Of a DNA stretch of 64,000 nt, positions 37,046 to 64,000 are shown in pieces. The DNA lies in contig NC_090967.1 in NCBI RefSeq assembly GCF_040807025.1, forward strand, positions 7,742,001 through 7,806,000, given 5' to 3'. Below the pieces are notes generated by a model. The model was not told the origin of the DNA. It worked only from the letters and a program-made list of their open reading frames with translations, and made no database searches. This DNA is from Struthio camelus (Eukaryota; Chordata; Aves; Struthioniformes; Struthionidae). Each line of letters opens with the position of its first letter. Within the stretch, counting starts at the first letter, position 1. The position numbers were made by a program, and so were the translations under genes.

Positions 37046-37639
37046 AGTAAGGAATTGAAAACACCGTTAAATACATTTCTTTACTGATGAGAATTTACAG
37101 CTGTTTCTGCAGCAGAAAATTGGTGTCATTAACTCAGTAGCATTAATTTGGGAGCAACACCAGGCCCTGGCCTTTCTCAGTTGCTGATGGCCTTGTCTGT
37201 CTCCGCTGGCCTCTCACCGCTGGCCTCTCACCGCTCCTCAGTGCCTCCAGGGCTGAGGGAGAGACACTCCCGAGGGTGCAAAGCCCCCTGCCCCCCCCCC
37301 CCGGCTTCCTCCCTCCCACCCCTGCGGGGGGGGGGTACCTGCCACAATGATCGCCAGGATCCATAACCCCAGGCGCTGCCTCCCGCCTCTGCTCTAAGGC
37401 AGAAATGTGGGAAGGGGTAGCAAGATGTGTAGGGCCCCTGGGGCTTCTTGCCTGCTGGAAGGAGAGAAAGAGCAGCTGGTGCGAGAGCAGGCCTGCAGGT
37501 GAGCCGTGCCACTGGCTTCTGCCCTGCACTGAACTGGGAGGCCTCTGCCAGCAGTGGGAGCAGTTCTGCCAGTCCTAGGTGGCTTTAGCAAAACCTGGCT
37601 CCTTCCCTGATGGACGAGGGATGGTGACAGTCAGGGTCC
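37046..37639 (-). other. TLE2: TLE2 3'UTR
   Basis: Non-coding sequence between the TLE2 stop (37640-37642) and its first AATAAA. It includes a C-run near 37291-37302 and a G-run near 37325-37335. It does not resemble the 3'UTR of the + strand TLE gene, so the inverted similarity stops before the 3'UTR. Confidence 0.7.
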
Positions 37640-56148
<18,509 letters not shown>

Positions 56149-57330
56149 CCTGCGGGCCCGGCCCCCGCCCGCCCCTCTCCGGGCCGCCCGCTGCCGCCCC
56201 CGGTCCCCGGTCGGAGCTCGGGCCGGGCTGACGGGGCCGGGCCGGGGGTCGGGGCCGGGCCGGGGGTCGGGGGCTGGGCTGGGGGCCGGGCCGGGGGTCG
56301 GGGTCGGGCCGGGGGTCGGGGCCGGTCCGGGGGTCGGGCCGGGGGTCGGGGCCGGTCCGGGGGTCGGGGCCGGGGGTCGGGCCGGGGGTCGGGGGCCGGG
56401 GGTCGGGGCCGGGCCGGGGGTCGGGGGTCGGGGGCCGGTCCGGGGGTCGGGGCCGGGGGTCGGGGCCGGGCCGGGGGTCGGGGCCGGTCCGGGGGCCGGG
56501 GGTCGGGGGCCGGTCCGGGGGTCGGGGGCCGGTCCGGGGGTCGGGGCTCGGGGGTCGGGGCCGGGCCGGGGGTCGGGGCTCGGCTGGGATCAGGCCGGGG
56601 GCAGCCCGTCGCCGCCGGGCAGCCGGGCGGGGGACGCCTCCCCCCGACGGCAGCGGGGTCTCTGCGGGCTGCCCATGGGGCCGGGGCGGCGGGCGGGCGG
56701 CGGGAAGAGGCCGGCGCGCGAGCGGGCCGGCACCGAGCAGCGTCCCCGGCCGGGGCGACCGCCGCCTCCCGGCGCAGCCCCCGGCGCCGCTTAAGGTGGC
56801 GCGTTCCCGCAGCAGGCGGCGGGGGGCTGCCGCGGCCCGGCGCACCGCGCCCCCGCCGGAACGGGCACCGGCACCGGGACGGGCACCGGCATCGGCAGCG
56901 GGGACTGGGACCGGCACCGGGACGGGCAGCGGGACCGCGACGAGACCGGGCACCTGGGCGGGCAGGGCAGCAGGGACCTGGACGGGCAGCGGGACCAAAC
57001 CGGGCGCCCGAGGGACGGGGGCGGGGGGCAGCACGGGGCCGCGCCGCCGCCGCACAGCGACTCCCGGGGCCGCTGCCCCTCCCCGGCCCCGCAGCAGCCA
57101 CCCCGAGACCGGGGCCGGGACCGGGGCGCCCCCCGCCATGGCGCCCCCGATCCACCTTAAACCGCGGCCGCGGGAGCCGCGCCTGCCATTGGCGGCCGCC
57201 TCGGGGGCCGCCGGCCAATCGCCGCGCGTCGCCCCCACATGGGTCCCTGACGTCACCGCGCGCTGAGGCTAATCAGAAGCAGCGGGGCGGGGCACCGCGG
57301 GGCACGCTGGGAGCTGTAGTCCACGCTCCG
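56149..57330 (-). promoter_or_regulatory. TLE2: TLE2 promoter and 5'UTR region
   Basis: A CpG-dense region upstream of the TLE2 start codon. Distal to it, at 57180-57325, promoter motifs cluster: inverted CCAAT (57188-57192), CCAAT (57215-57219), a perfect CRE TGACGTCA (57248-57255) and a ZNF143/Staf-type site CTGGGAGCTGTAGTCC (57307-57322). If transcription starts here, the 5'UTR is about 1 kb, unless an upstream non-coding exon is spliced. The start site is unresolved. Confidence 0.55.
56236..56590. repeat. G-rich minisatellite upstream of the TLE2 start codon
   Basis: Imperfect tandem units of about 12-25 nt are made of GGGGGTCGGGGCCGG and GGTCCGGGGGTCGG. The + strand has dozens of G4-G5 runs, and the TLE2 sense strand is correspondingly C-rich. 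The long Gly/Arg-rich frames on + and Pro/Arg-rich frames on - are artefacts of it. Confidence 0.85.
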
Positions 57331-57429
57331 CCGCGCCGCCTGCGGCCGCTCCCGCCCGCGGCAGCCCGGGGCGGCGGCGCCCTCCCGGTCGGGCGGGGGC
57401 GGGGGCGGCCGGAGCCGCCGGGCGGGAGC

Positions 57430-57462
57430 GGCCCCGGCCCCGGCCCCGGCCCCGGCCCCGGC
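57430..57462. repeat. GGCCCC hexanucleotide repeat, about five units
   Basis: A perfect short run of GGCCCC, upstream of the TLE2 promoter cluster. Confidence 0.85.
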
Positions 57463-60369
57463 GCGGGCGGACTGCGCCGCCCACAAGGCCTTGCGGGCGG
57501 CCGCCGGCTGCCACTCAAAGTAACGTGGGCCGCGGCCCGGCCCGGCGGCGGGGGCGCCCCCGCGCGGCCCCCGGCCCCGGGGGGGGGGGGGCGAGTCCCA
57601 AAACCGCGCGGAATCCCCCCGAGAGGGCAGACGAGTCCCCGGGGAGGGGGGATGTCGAGGCGCGGCGCCCCGGGACCGGCGGCCGCGGACAGGCCACCGG
57701 TGTTTCCGATTTGGGGCAAAACGCCCCAAAATCTTCCTCTTCTCGGGGCGGGGGGGAGGGAGGGAGGAAATCAGAGGGGGAAATCCAGCACCGCAGCGGG
57801 AGGAGAAAGCAGACCCCAAACCCCAACGCGCTCCGGGTTTCGCCGGCAAGAGGTTCTGGGCTGATTTCACCCGCTTTGGGTGTTTCCCGGCCCTCGGAGG
57901 AGCTGCGATTAGGGAAGCGGCTGCCGGAGGCCCGCGGACGCCCGGGCCCGACCACGGCCGCTCTCGGGCCGCCGGGCTCCGGCCGCCCTTGGCTCGGCCC
58001 CAGGCCGCGACGCCGCCAGCCGGCTGCGGCCGCTGCCGCCAGTATCTTGGGGATCGTTGTCCGATTAAAGCTGGGCTTCGCCTCGCGCTCGGGGCTGGAA
58101 GCAGGGAGGCGCCGGCCCTGCCGGACGCAGCCGGAGCCTGGGCCCGCGAGGGTCCCCGCCTGCCCGGCCGCCGGCCCGCTTCCCCTTTGCGGACACCCAA
58201 AAGGGCCGGCCGCCCGTCCTGTCCCGTCCCCAGGCCCCCCGCCACGCACCGGCGGTGGCAGCAGAGCGAGGACTATCCTTAAATATTGCAAGAACCAGCT
58301 GTACCTGGGCACCGTGCAGGCAGGCACGAGGTTAAATATTTCATGCCTCACATTTCGTCCTAATCTTTTATTAATTGTGCTATTTCCTCGCCGCGTGCCG
58401 TGCCGGCGGTGGCTGGGCTGGGGGCAAGGCGGGGGGCACCCCTGGGCTCCCGCCCGGCGCCCCGCAGCCTCCCGGGGCGCAGGAGCGATGAGGGCGCAGA
58501 TGTGCCCCGCGGCGCAGGACCCGAGGGGTGACGGGCCTGGCCTGACCCACTTCACGGGAGGGAGGGACTCGGCCTGAGAAGACGTTTTGGAGCGTTTTCA
58601 AAGCTTCTTGCCCAAAACGGCCCGTTTTCCACAGGCAGGGGTGACACGGGTGACCCTGAAGGAGGCAGCTCCCTCTGCTCCCGCGCTAAAACACCCGCCC
58701 GACCGCGGGAGCAGGGAGCGGGTGCGATGCCCTCCCCCGTCCAGCGCCTCCCCTGCCTCCTCGAGTCGGGAGCCCTGGGGCCGGCGGCGCCCGCCGGAGG
58801 CAGCGCCAACCTCCCGGCACGTTTCTGCCAGCAGCTGGCACGAGCTGGGGCCTTGTGCTGGCTGGAGCCCGCGCTGGAGCCGACAAGCTGAGAGGGGAAA
58901 GTGAGGGAGGGGACTGGCCGAAATCAGGGGTCCCCTCGCTGTGCCGGGGCGCTGCTGCCCCGGCGTGCCGGGCCGGGCGCCCGCACCCCCCGCTGCGTCC
59001 CTGCCGCGCCAGGGACACCTTGTCACCCCCTGGCTGCGGGACCCGTGGGAACCCACGCAAAGGAGGTCTGGGAGCCCTTAAAGCAACCCAGCAGCTGACA
59101 CTCGTCTCTGGCGCTGCCTTCGATCTGTATGTTGGCTCCTGTTTGCACTTACCGGCTTTGAGTGGTTTTTAATTATTGATGCCTCTTTTAGCTTTTATCT
59201 CGCGTTGGCTGCAGCCGGGAAGGGCTTGGCGCTCCTGCATTAGTGATGAACTGGGAGGAGGCGCTGCCACCCGCAGGGCTGCTCGCCTGGTGGGCGAGGG
59301 GGCAGGAGCCGGGAGGGAGCCGGGCGGCCGGTCCCGCTGCTGCCGCGGGGCTGCGGGATCTGCCCGAGGGAAGGAGCCGGGGGCGACGGGCGGAGGGGCA
59401 GGAAGGTGTGGAAACCTGCGCGACCCCGTGAAAAGCTGGCGCCTGCTCGCCCCGCCACGGAGGAAAGATGACATTTTCCTGCGTCTAGTGACGGGCAGGT
59501 GGGAGGGGGAGAGATGTGGGACGGCGGAGCTTCGCCAAGTCCCTGGACGCTGCAAGCAGGAATCGATGCCAAGCCGCGGTTGAGAGGCGGCGCTGCCGCG
59601 GTGGGGGCATGGCACTGCCGCAGCCAGGCCCCGCGCGCCGGGCCCGCTCTCCGTCCCTCGCAGCCGGAGCTCTTCAGACGGCGGCTGTCGCGAGGCTGCT
59701 CCTTGCCCCCGAACAGCCCGGCGTTTGCAGAGCTCGTCCGAGCATCCCCGTGCCGGGAGCTGCTTCCCAGCCACCTGCCAGCGTCCCGCACTCGTGCCAC
59801 GGCCTCTCGTGCACAACGACAAGTCGTTTCGCTGCTGGGAACGAGCCTCAAACCATCCTTAACCAGCTGGGCGGGGGAAGCCCCAGGCCGGAGCTCGCTG
59901 GGCCAGGAGAGGCTGCAGGGCAGGGCAGCCCGCCTGCAGCAGGGACGCTGCTTCCCTGGGCCTGAGGCTACCCTGGCAGTCCCCGCAGAGGCACTTTTGA
60001 GCCTTTTCTGCTGCTGCCATGGGGAGAGAGAGAAACCAGCCCACTTCGAGAGTGGATCGTCTCCCAAAAGCAGGAACAGAGCGCAAGATTCAGCTCAGCG
60101 TTCACTGGGGGCCACAGGGGACCTGACAGCCCAAAGGCTCTTTCCTAGCATGTTAACGCAGGTTGGAGTCCCGCAGCGCGGGGGGGCATACCCCCGGCTC
60201 AGGCAGGGACGGCTCCCACCCCTCTCCCTGTGAGCCGGGAGTGCTCGGCCGGCAGCCTGGTGGTCTGTTCGACCCCCAGCCCACCGCCGAGCCGCCAGCC
60301 TGAAAGCACCCCAGACCGACTTCGCCTCAGTCCTCCTCCCTCGCGCGTCCATCAGAACTAGCATCCACT

Positions 60370-60445
60370 TACGGCGCTCCCTACCTCAGGCTGGATTTGA
60401 ACCCGTGACCTCGAGGTGAAAGCGCTGGGAGAGCGCCAGCCCTCG
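60370..60445 (-). mobile_element. Possible tRNA-derived SINE or tRNA pseudogene remnant
   Basis: On the - strand, GGTTCAAATCC (60393-60403) is a perfect B-box consensus, preceded by GAGGTCACG. The T-stem pairs at only 3 of 5 positions and no acceptor stem or A-box is apparent, so it is not a functional tRNA. Confidence 0.25.
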
Positions 60446-62460
60446 CCGCAGCCAGCGCGCTCCCGGCGGGGTTTCCAGCTGCGCTCACGGAGCAGAGATG
60501 GTTTTAGCAACTGTTGTATCGCAGCAGTCCCCGGCCCGAAGCGGAGTTGGCCTTTCGCAGGAGAAACCTGCTCGCTCAGCCCCAGCGAGGCCCTCGGAGC
60601 AGCTGCAAGACCAAGGGGTCGGGCTGCCGCCGGCGGCAGGGCTGCACCCAGCTCCCGACCCAGAGGAAGCAGCTCCAGAGGTTGCCCTGCACCCTCCGGG
60701 GGACGGAGCAAGCGGGGACCCGTCTGCCCCACGCACCTGCCCCTCGGCAGTGAGGTTGAGGTCAGGCCAGCTCGTGCCACACATGGAGCTCTGCTCCTGC
60801 CTGGGGCGAGCAGCCAGAGGGAAACCTCCACGCGCTGGAACCCTTCCTGCCACAGCTGAGTGGCTACCATGACCCGCTGCTGCTCCGCGAGCCGCCACGG
60901 CTGTGTCCGGAGCGCCCAGACGCTGCACAGAGGGTCCAGTGTGGCCGAGACCACCGACTCTGCAGAGGCGGCACCCAGGTGCTGCTTTCAAAGACCACCC
61001 CCAGACCCGTGACCCCCCAGCGACCTCCCAGCCCCAAACAAACCTCTGCCAGGCCCCAGGCATCCCTCCCCAGTTCATGTTGGCAAGGCGTTAGCGCGCA
61101 GGTAACGAGAGCGTTGTCCAGACTTCGCACCGTCCGCCGGCTCTGTAACCCATCCAGGGCCACGGCATGGCTGTGCCAACCCCAGGGGGGCTCCCAGGGA
61201 AGGGGGACACGGGACAGAGCCGCACTCCAGTCCCTCCATCCCCTCTTTGCAGCAAGCCAATCCACGCCAGAAGAAACCCCTCCAAAAGCAGCTTTGGGGA
61301 GAGCTGCAGCCACGTGAGCCCCGGTGAGTGTGCGTGCAGCACCACGCACCTTTTCTCAAGCCTCTCACATCTTGTATCTGCCCCAGCAGATACAGTCCCA
61401 GTCCAAAGTGCCCATCACTCCCTGGAGCCAGGCCTTAGTGCTAGGTTTGAGTTAGTGTAGCAAATCCCATCCTCTTGCAAGGTCCTGATCTTTGCTAAAC
61501 GCCAGCAGGTCAGAGGGCCAATGGCCTCTGCTCCCCTTATTGCCTTTGCCAGGGCCCCGGCCTGCACCATCACCATCCTCTAACCTCAGCAGGCTGCAGG
61601 GGAAACCAAGCCCCCTCCCCCCCAAGACTTCCTTCCCAGGGGAAGGAAATTTTCCCACTCCAGCTGGCCTGGGAGATACCAAGAGCGAGATGTTATCAGG
61701 CAGAGCAGGCTCCAAAGCCAGAGGACAGCTCTAATTATTAAGAGCCAATTCCATTACAGCAATCTCAGCCCCAGGGCAACACAGCCCTGATTTTCCAGAG
61801 GGGCCAAGTGCCACCGAAGCAGCTTACCCTCTGCACCCGCAGGAAAAACAAATTACGCAAGTGTGGAGCAGCCCTGCAGCAGTCCCCAGGGAACAACGCT
61901 GTCCCCGCACGTCACCAAACCCCGCTGCTCCTGCTCTAGCAGAGCTGATAACGCGCCCCTGCAGCATTTAGCTCCAGCCCTCGTTTTTCTTTCAGAGAGC
62001 TCCCAGATCCTTCTCACTTCCATCCGTGTTCACCTCCCTCTCTGGTTTGTTGCTGCAAGCACATTGGCTCTGCCCAGACATCCTCCGTGCCTCCTGCTCC
62101 GGCAGGCTCCAGCCAAAGCCCAAGCGTGGGCGCACGGCTCCCCGAGGCTGCCCGGGGGAGGAATCGGCGTCCAGCCGCAGGACACGCAACAAAGACCATC
62201 CGCGTTCTGCCAGCGGCTGTGGCGAGGAGAGCTGGAGAGAAGCCAGAACCAGAGGTGTCAACGTTAACCTCCGCCCTCCCAGCTCACAGCCCAGCGCAGC
62301 TTGGAAAGACCCCCACGGAGCAGATGCAGTTGTCCTGGACAGGGGAGCTCATTGCATTTAGCTTCAGCTGAACCAGGTAGAGCAGACGCAGTTTTTGGCT
62401 GCACACAGCGGGATGATGGGGGGGAGGCAGCTTTTCCAGAGCCTGCTGAGAGCAGGTGAC

Positions 62461-62500
62461 AGAGCACATGGGGAAACTGAGGCAGGGGACAGTAAAACAC
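62461..62500 (-). mobile_element. Short MIR-like SINE fragment
   Basis: GGGGAAACTGAGGCAGGGGA resembles the reverse-oriented MIR core. It is short, hence low confidence. Confidence 0.35.
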
Positions 62501-62665
62501 ATTAGTCAGCAAATCCATATGTTCTTCCCCAGCTATTCCCCATTTTCCTTTTGGGGTTGGGGGGGGGAGAAGGGGAGGAGGAGGATGGGAAGGAGGAATG
62601 CAAGTCATCCGAAAGGCCCAAGAAAGCAGACAGAAAGTCACGGTCTTAACCAACCTTCTTATTTC

Positions 62666-62671
62666 TTTATT
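62666..62671 (-). terminator. TLE5: Poly(A) signal AATAAA on the - strand (TLE5)
   Basis: TTTATT on the + strand, about 1.04 kb beyond the TLE5 stop codon. It is the best signal downstream. Confidence 0.6.
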
Positions 62672-63710
62672 TGAAAGGCACAGCTTGTACGTCCTCGATA
62701 CAGCATTTTCAGTTCCTCTTATTATAGGTCAAGTGATTAAACACAAAAAGCAAAACAAGATCTCTCTAAAGGACTATATACAAACACCAGATTATTTAAT
62801 TGTATTCTTTTTTTGTTCCATTTTTGTTTTTTTAGAAGACACGCTAGCGCACGGAAATAAGAACAGAGAAAGCTGCTGTATCCTCTACATGGGGGTGGGG
62901 GCACAGGAAGGGGGAGGACCAAGAAAGGCTGTCACGCGCTCTGCCTCCTCCTTTGCCCCAGTCCTCTCCTCGCCTCCCGCACCCCCAGGAGGGCGGGTGC
63001 TATGCCACAGGGGAGCGGGTGGCAGGGACTCCCCCTCCAGCCCTAGGTCAAGGAGCAGCGCGAGGAAAAGAAACCTGGCAGCCAGAGAGCATTGTACTAT
63101 TCCGGTGCTGCAGGACTGGTTAAAAACAGATACATGCAGAACAGCAAGGTGCCGGCCTGGTATTAGTGCAGGAGGGATGTGGGGGAGGACAGGACCAGAA
63201 TCAGGGAGATGCAAAGAGATCAAGAGCGTTCGGGAGGAGGAGGAGGTGGCTTGGGAGGGGGGGAAATCCCAGCAAGGAGTTGTGCAGAAACCGTTAGGAT
63301 CAAGGGTCATCTTTAAATACCAAGTGGGGCAGGTGGAAGGGAGCCTTGCGGTACCCGAGGAGCCAAGACTGCCGAGCGGCCCCAGAGCAGCGCGAGCCAG
63401 GCTCTGGCTCGGCTCTGCGACGGAGCAGGAGCGGGGATGGGGAAGCCAGGCTGGGCACAGGGAGAACACGATCGGCCACATGGTTACTGCTATGGCGCTT
63501 TTATTGCTGCGGAGCGGCCCATCTGCAGGGACGACAGTGGGGGCACCCCCCAGGCGCTGCTGCCCATGGGAACAGACCTGGCAAGCTGCCACCAAACACA
63601 AGCCCCCACAATTCTGCTGCACAGCAACTAGAGAGAGATACTGCATCTTGCATTGAACCCATCCCCTCCCACCCCCCAACAGCCCCCTCCCCCCATCCCC
63701 TCTATTCACT
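62672..63710 (-). other. TLE5: TLE5 3'UTR
   Basis: Non-coding sequence between the TLE5 stop and the AATAAA. The part nearest the signal (62680-62850) is A/T-rich. A long + strand open frame through it (62598-63656) has no family resemblance and is spurious. Confidence 0.65.
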
Positions 63711-63932
63711 CTAATCAGATTTCTCCCCGTCATCATCTTGGTGGGCATCTCCGTCATGGCCGTTCTTGTCCTCCTTGGAGAGGTGAGCTTGGGAGCCCAG
63801 GGCCGAGAGCGAGAGGAGCCCCGTGCCGGCGCTGACAGCGGGGAGGGATGGGGGCTGGAGGCCCACGGGGAGCGGAGTCAGAGGCAGAGCAAGGGCCTGA
63901 AGCTGCGAGAGCTGGTGAGCTTGAAGCTGCTG
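63711..63932 (-). CDS. TLE5: TLE5 (AES), last coding exon (partial gene)
   Basis: The exon spans 63932-63711 on the - strand and ends with TAG at 63713-63711. It follows a good acceptor (gttctctacag) and encodes 73 residues from QQLQAHQLSQLQ, through LPLTPLPVGLQPPSLPAV, to the acidic C-terminus KNGHDGD, ending DDDGEKSD. This is the GP-region C-terminus typical of TLE5/AES. TLE5 is a short Groucho-family protein without CcN, SP or WD40 regions. It hetero-oligomerises with full-length TLEs through the Q domain and modulates their repression. The remaining exons lie beyond 64000. It is in the same orientation as TLE2, with its 3' end about 5.3 kb from the TLE2 promoter. Confidence 0.96.
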   Translation of the reverse strand, partial: QQLQAHQLSQLQALALPLTPLPVGLQPPSLPAVSAGTGLLSLSALGSQAHLSKEDKNGHDGDAHQDDDGEKSD

Positions 63933-64000
63933 CTGTAGAGAACGACGGACAGATGGGAAGATAGGAGAGGGATATTGTCATTTTCAGTGCACTCAGACTC
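63933..64000 (-). other. TLE5: TLE5 last intron (partial)
   Basis: The 3' end of the intron before the last TLE5 exon, cut by the window edge. Confidence 0.85.

Larger units (their letters stand above)
57331..62665. other. Intergenic, TLE2 to TLE5
   Basis: GC-rich, CpG-dense at 57.3-59.6 kb, with no supported gene. An A/T-rich island at 58270-58390 (two TTAAATATT motifs, TTATTAATTGTG) is a candidate regulatory element. A Pol III B-box-like 11-mer (GGTTCAAATCC, - strand) lies at 60393-60403, and a MIR-like piece at 62461-62500. Confidence 0.5.

Noticed and set aside
60370-60445. Functional tRNA gene on the - strand
   Set aside because: Only the B-box is convincing; the T-stem mispairs at two of five positions and no acceptor or D-arm can be folded.
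62598-63656. 352-aa + strand frame
   Set aside because: It lies antisense to the TLE5 3'UTR, has no family resemblance and contains the - strand AATAAA complement.

Overview
This is a vertebrate nuclear window with intron-split genes, CpG-rich promoters and AATAAA-type poly(A) signals. Its GC-rich sequence, short introns and close gene spacing, the lack of any primate or rodent SINE that I recognise, and several old MIR-like fragments suggest a sauropsid (bird, turtle or crocodilian; a bird microchromosome-type region is likely). The species cannot be fixed from the sequence. All gene content corresponds to human 19p13.3.

Layout: (1) 1-5.9 kb, the last three coding exons and the 3'UTR of MIER2 (+). 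(2) 5.9-10.9 kb, intergenic DNA, then an 88-bp minisatellite at 10.93-11.78 kb. (3) 12.07-16.67 kb, PLPP2 (+), complete in six exons (284 aa). Its 3.15-kb first intron begins with a dense CAGCTG repeat. (4) 17.2-24.2 kb, GC-rich intergenic DNA with two short minisatellites and a few AT-rich islands. (5) 24.2-36.0 kb, a complete full-length Groucho/TLE co-repressor on the + strand (20 coding exons, 759 aa). It sits where mammals carry TLE6. (6) 37.0-57.3 kb, TLE2 on the - strand (20 coding exons, 742 aa), tail-to-tail with gene 5. (7) 57.3-62.7 kb, intergenic. (8) 62.7-64.0 kb, the last exon and 3'UTR of TLE5/AES (-), which continues beyond the window.

The three Groucho-family genes are the functional theme. 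The two full-length proteins have the Q tetramerisation domain, GP, CcN and SP regions and a C-terminal WD40 propeller. They act as co-repressors recruited by TCF/LEF, RUNX, HES and eh1-motif factors. TLE5 has only the Q and GP parts and in mammals modulates the long forms. MIER2 (HDAC-recruiting) and PLPP2 (lipid phosphatase) are neighbours without a known shared pathway.

The most striking observation is that the WD40-coding exons of the two convergent TLE genes are almost identical at synonymous sites: exon 16 is identical for its first 239 of 248 nt, and intron 17 matches at 82 of 83 nt. The Q-domain exon 6 differs at 17 of 75 nt and the terminal exon at 28 of 108. This mosaic is what recent gene conversion between the arms of an inverted gene pair would produce.
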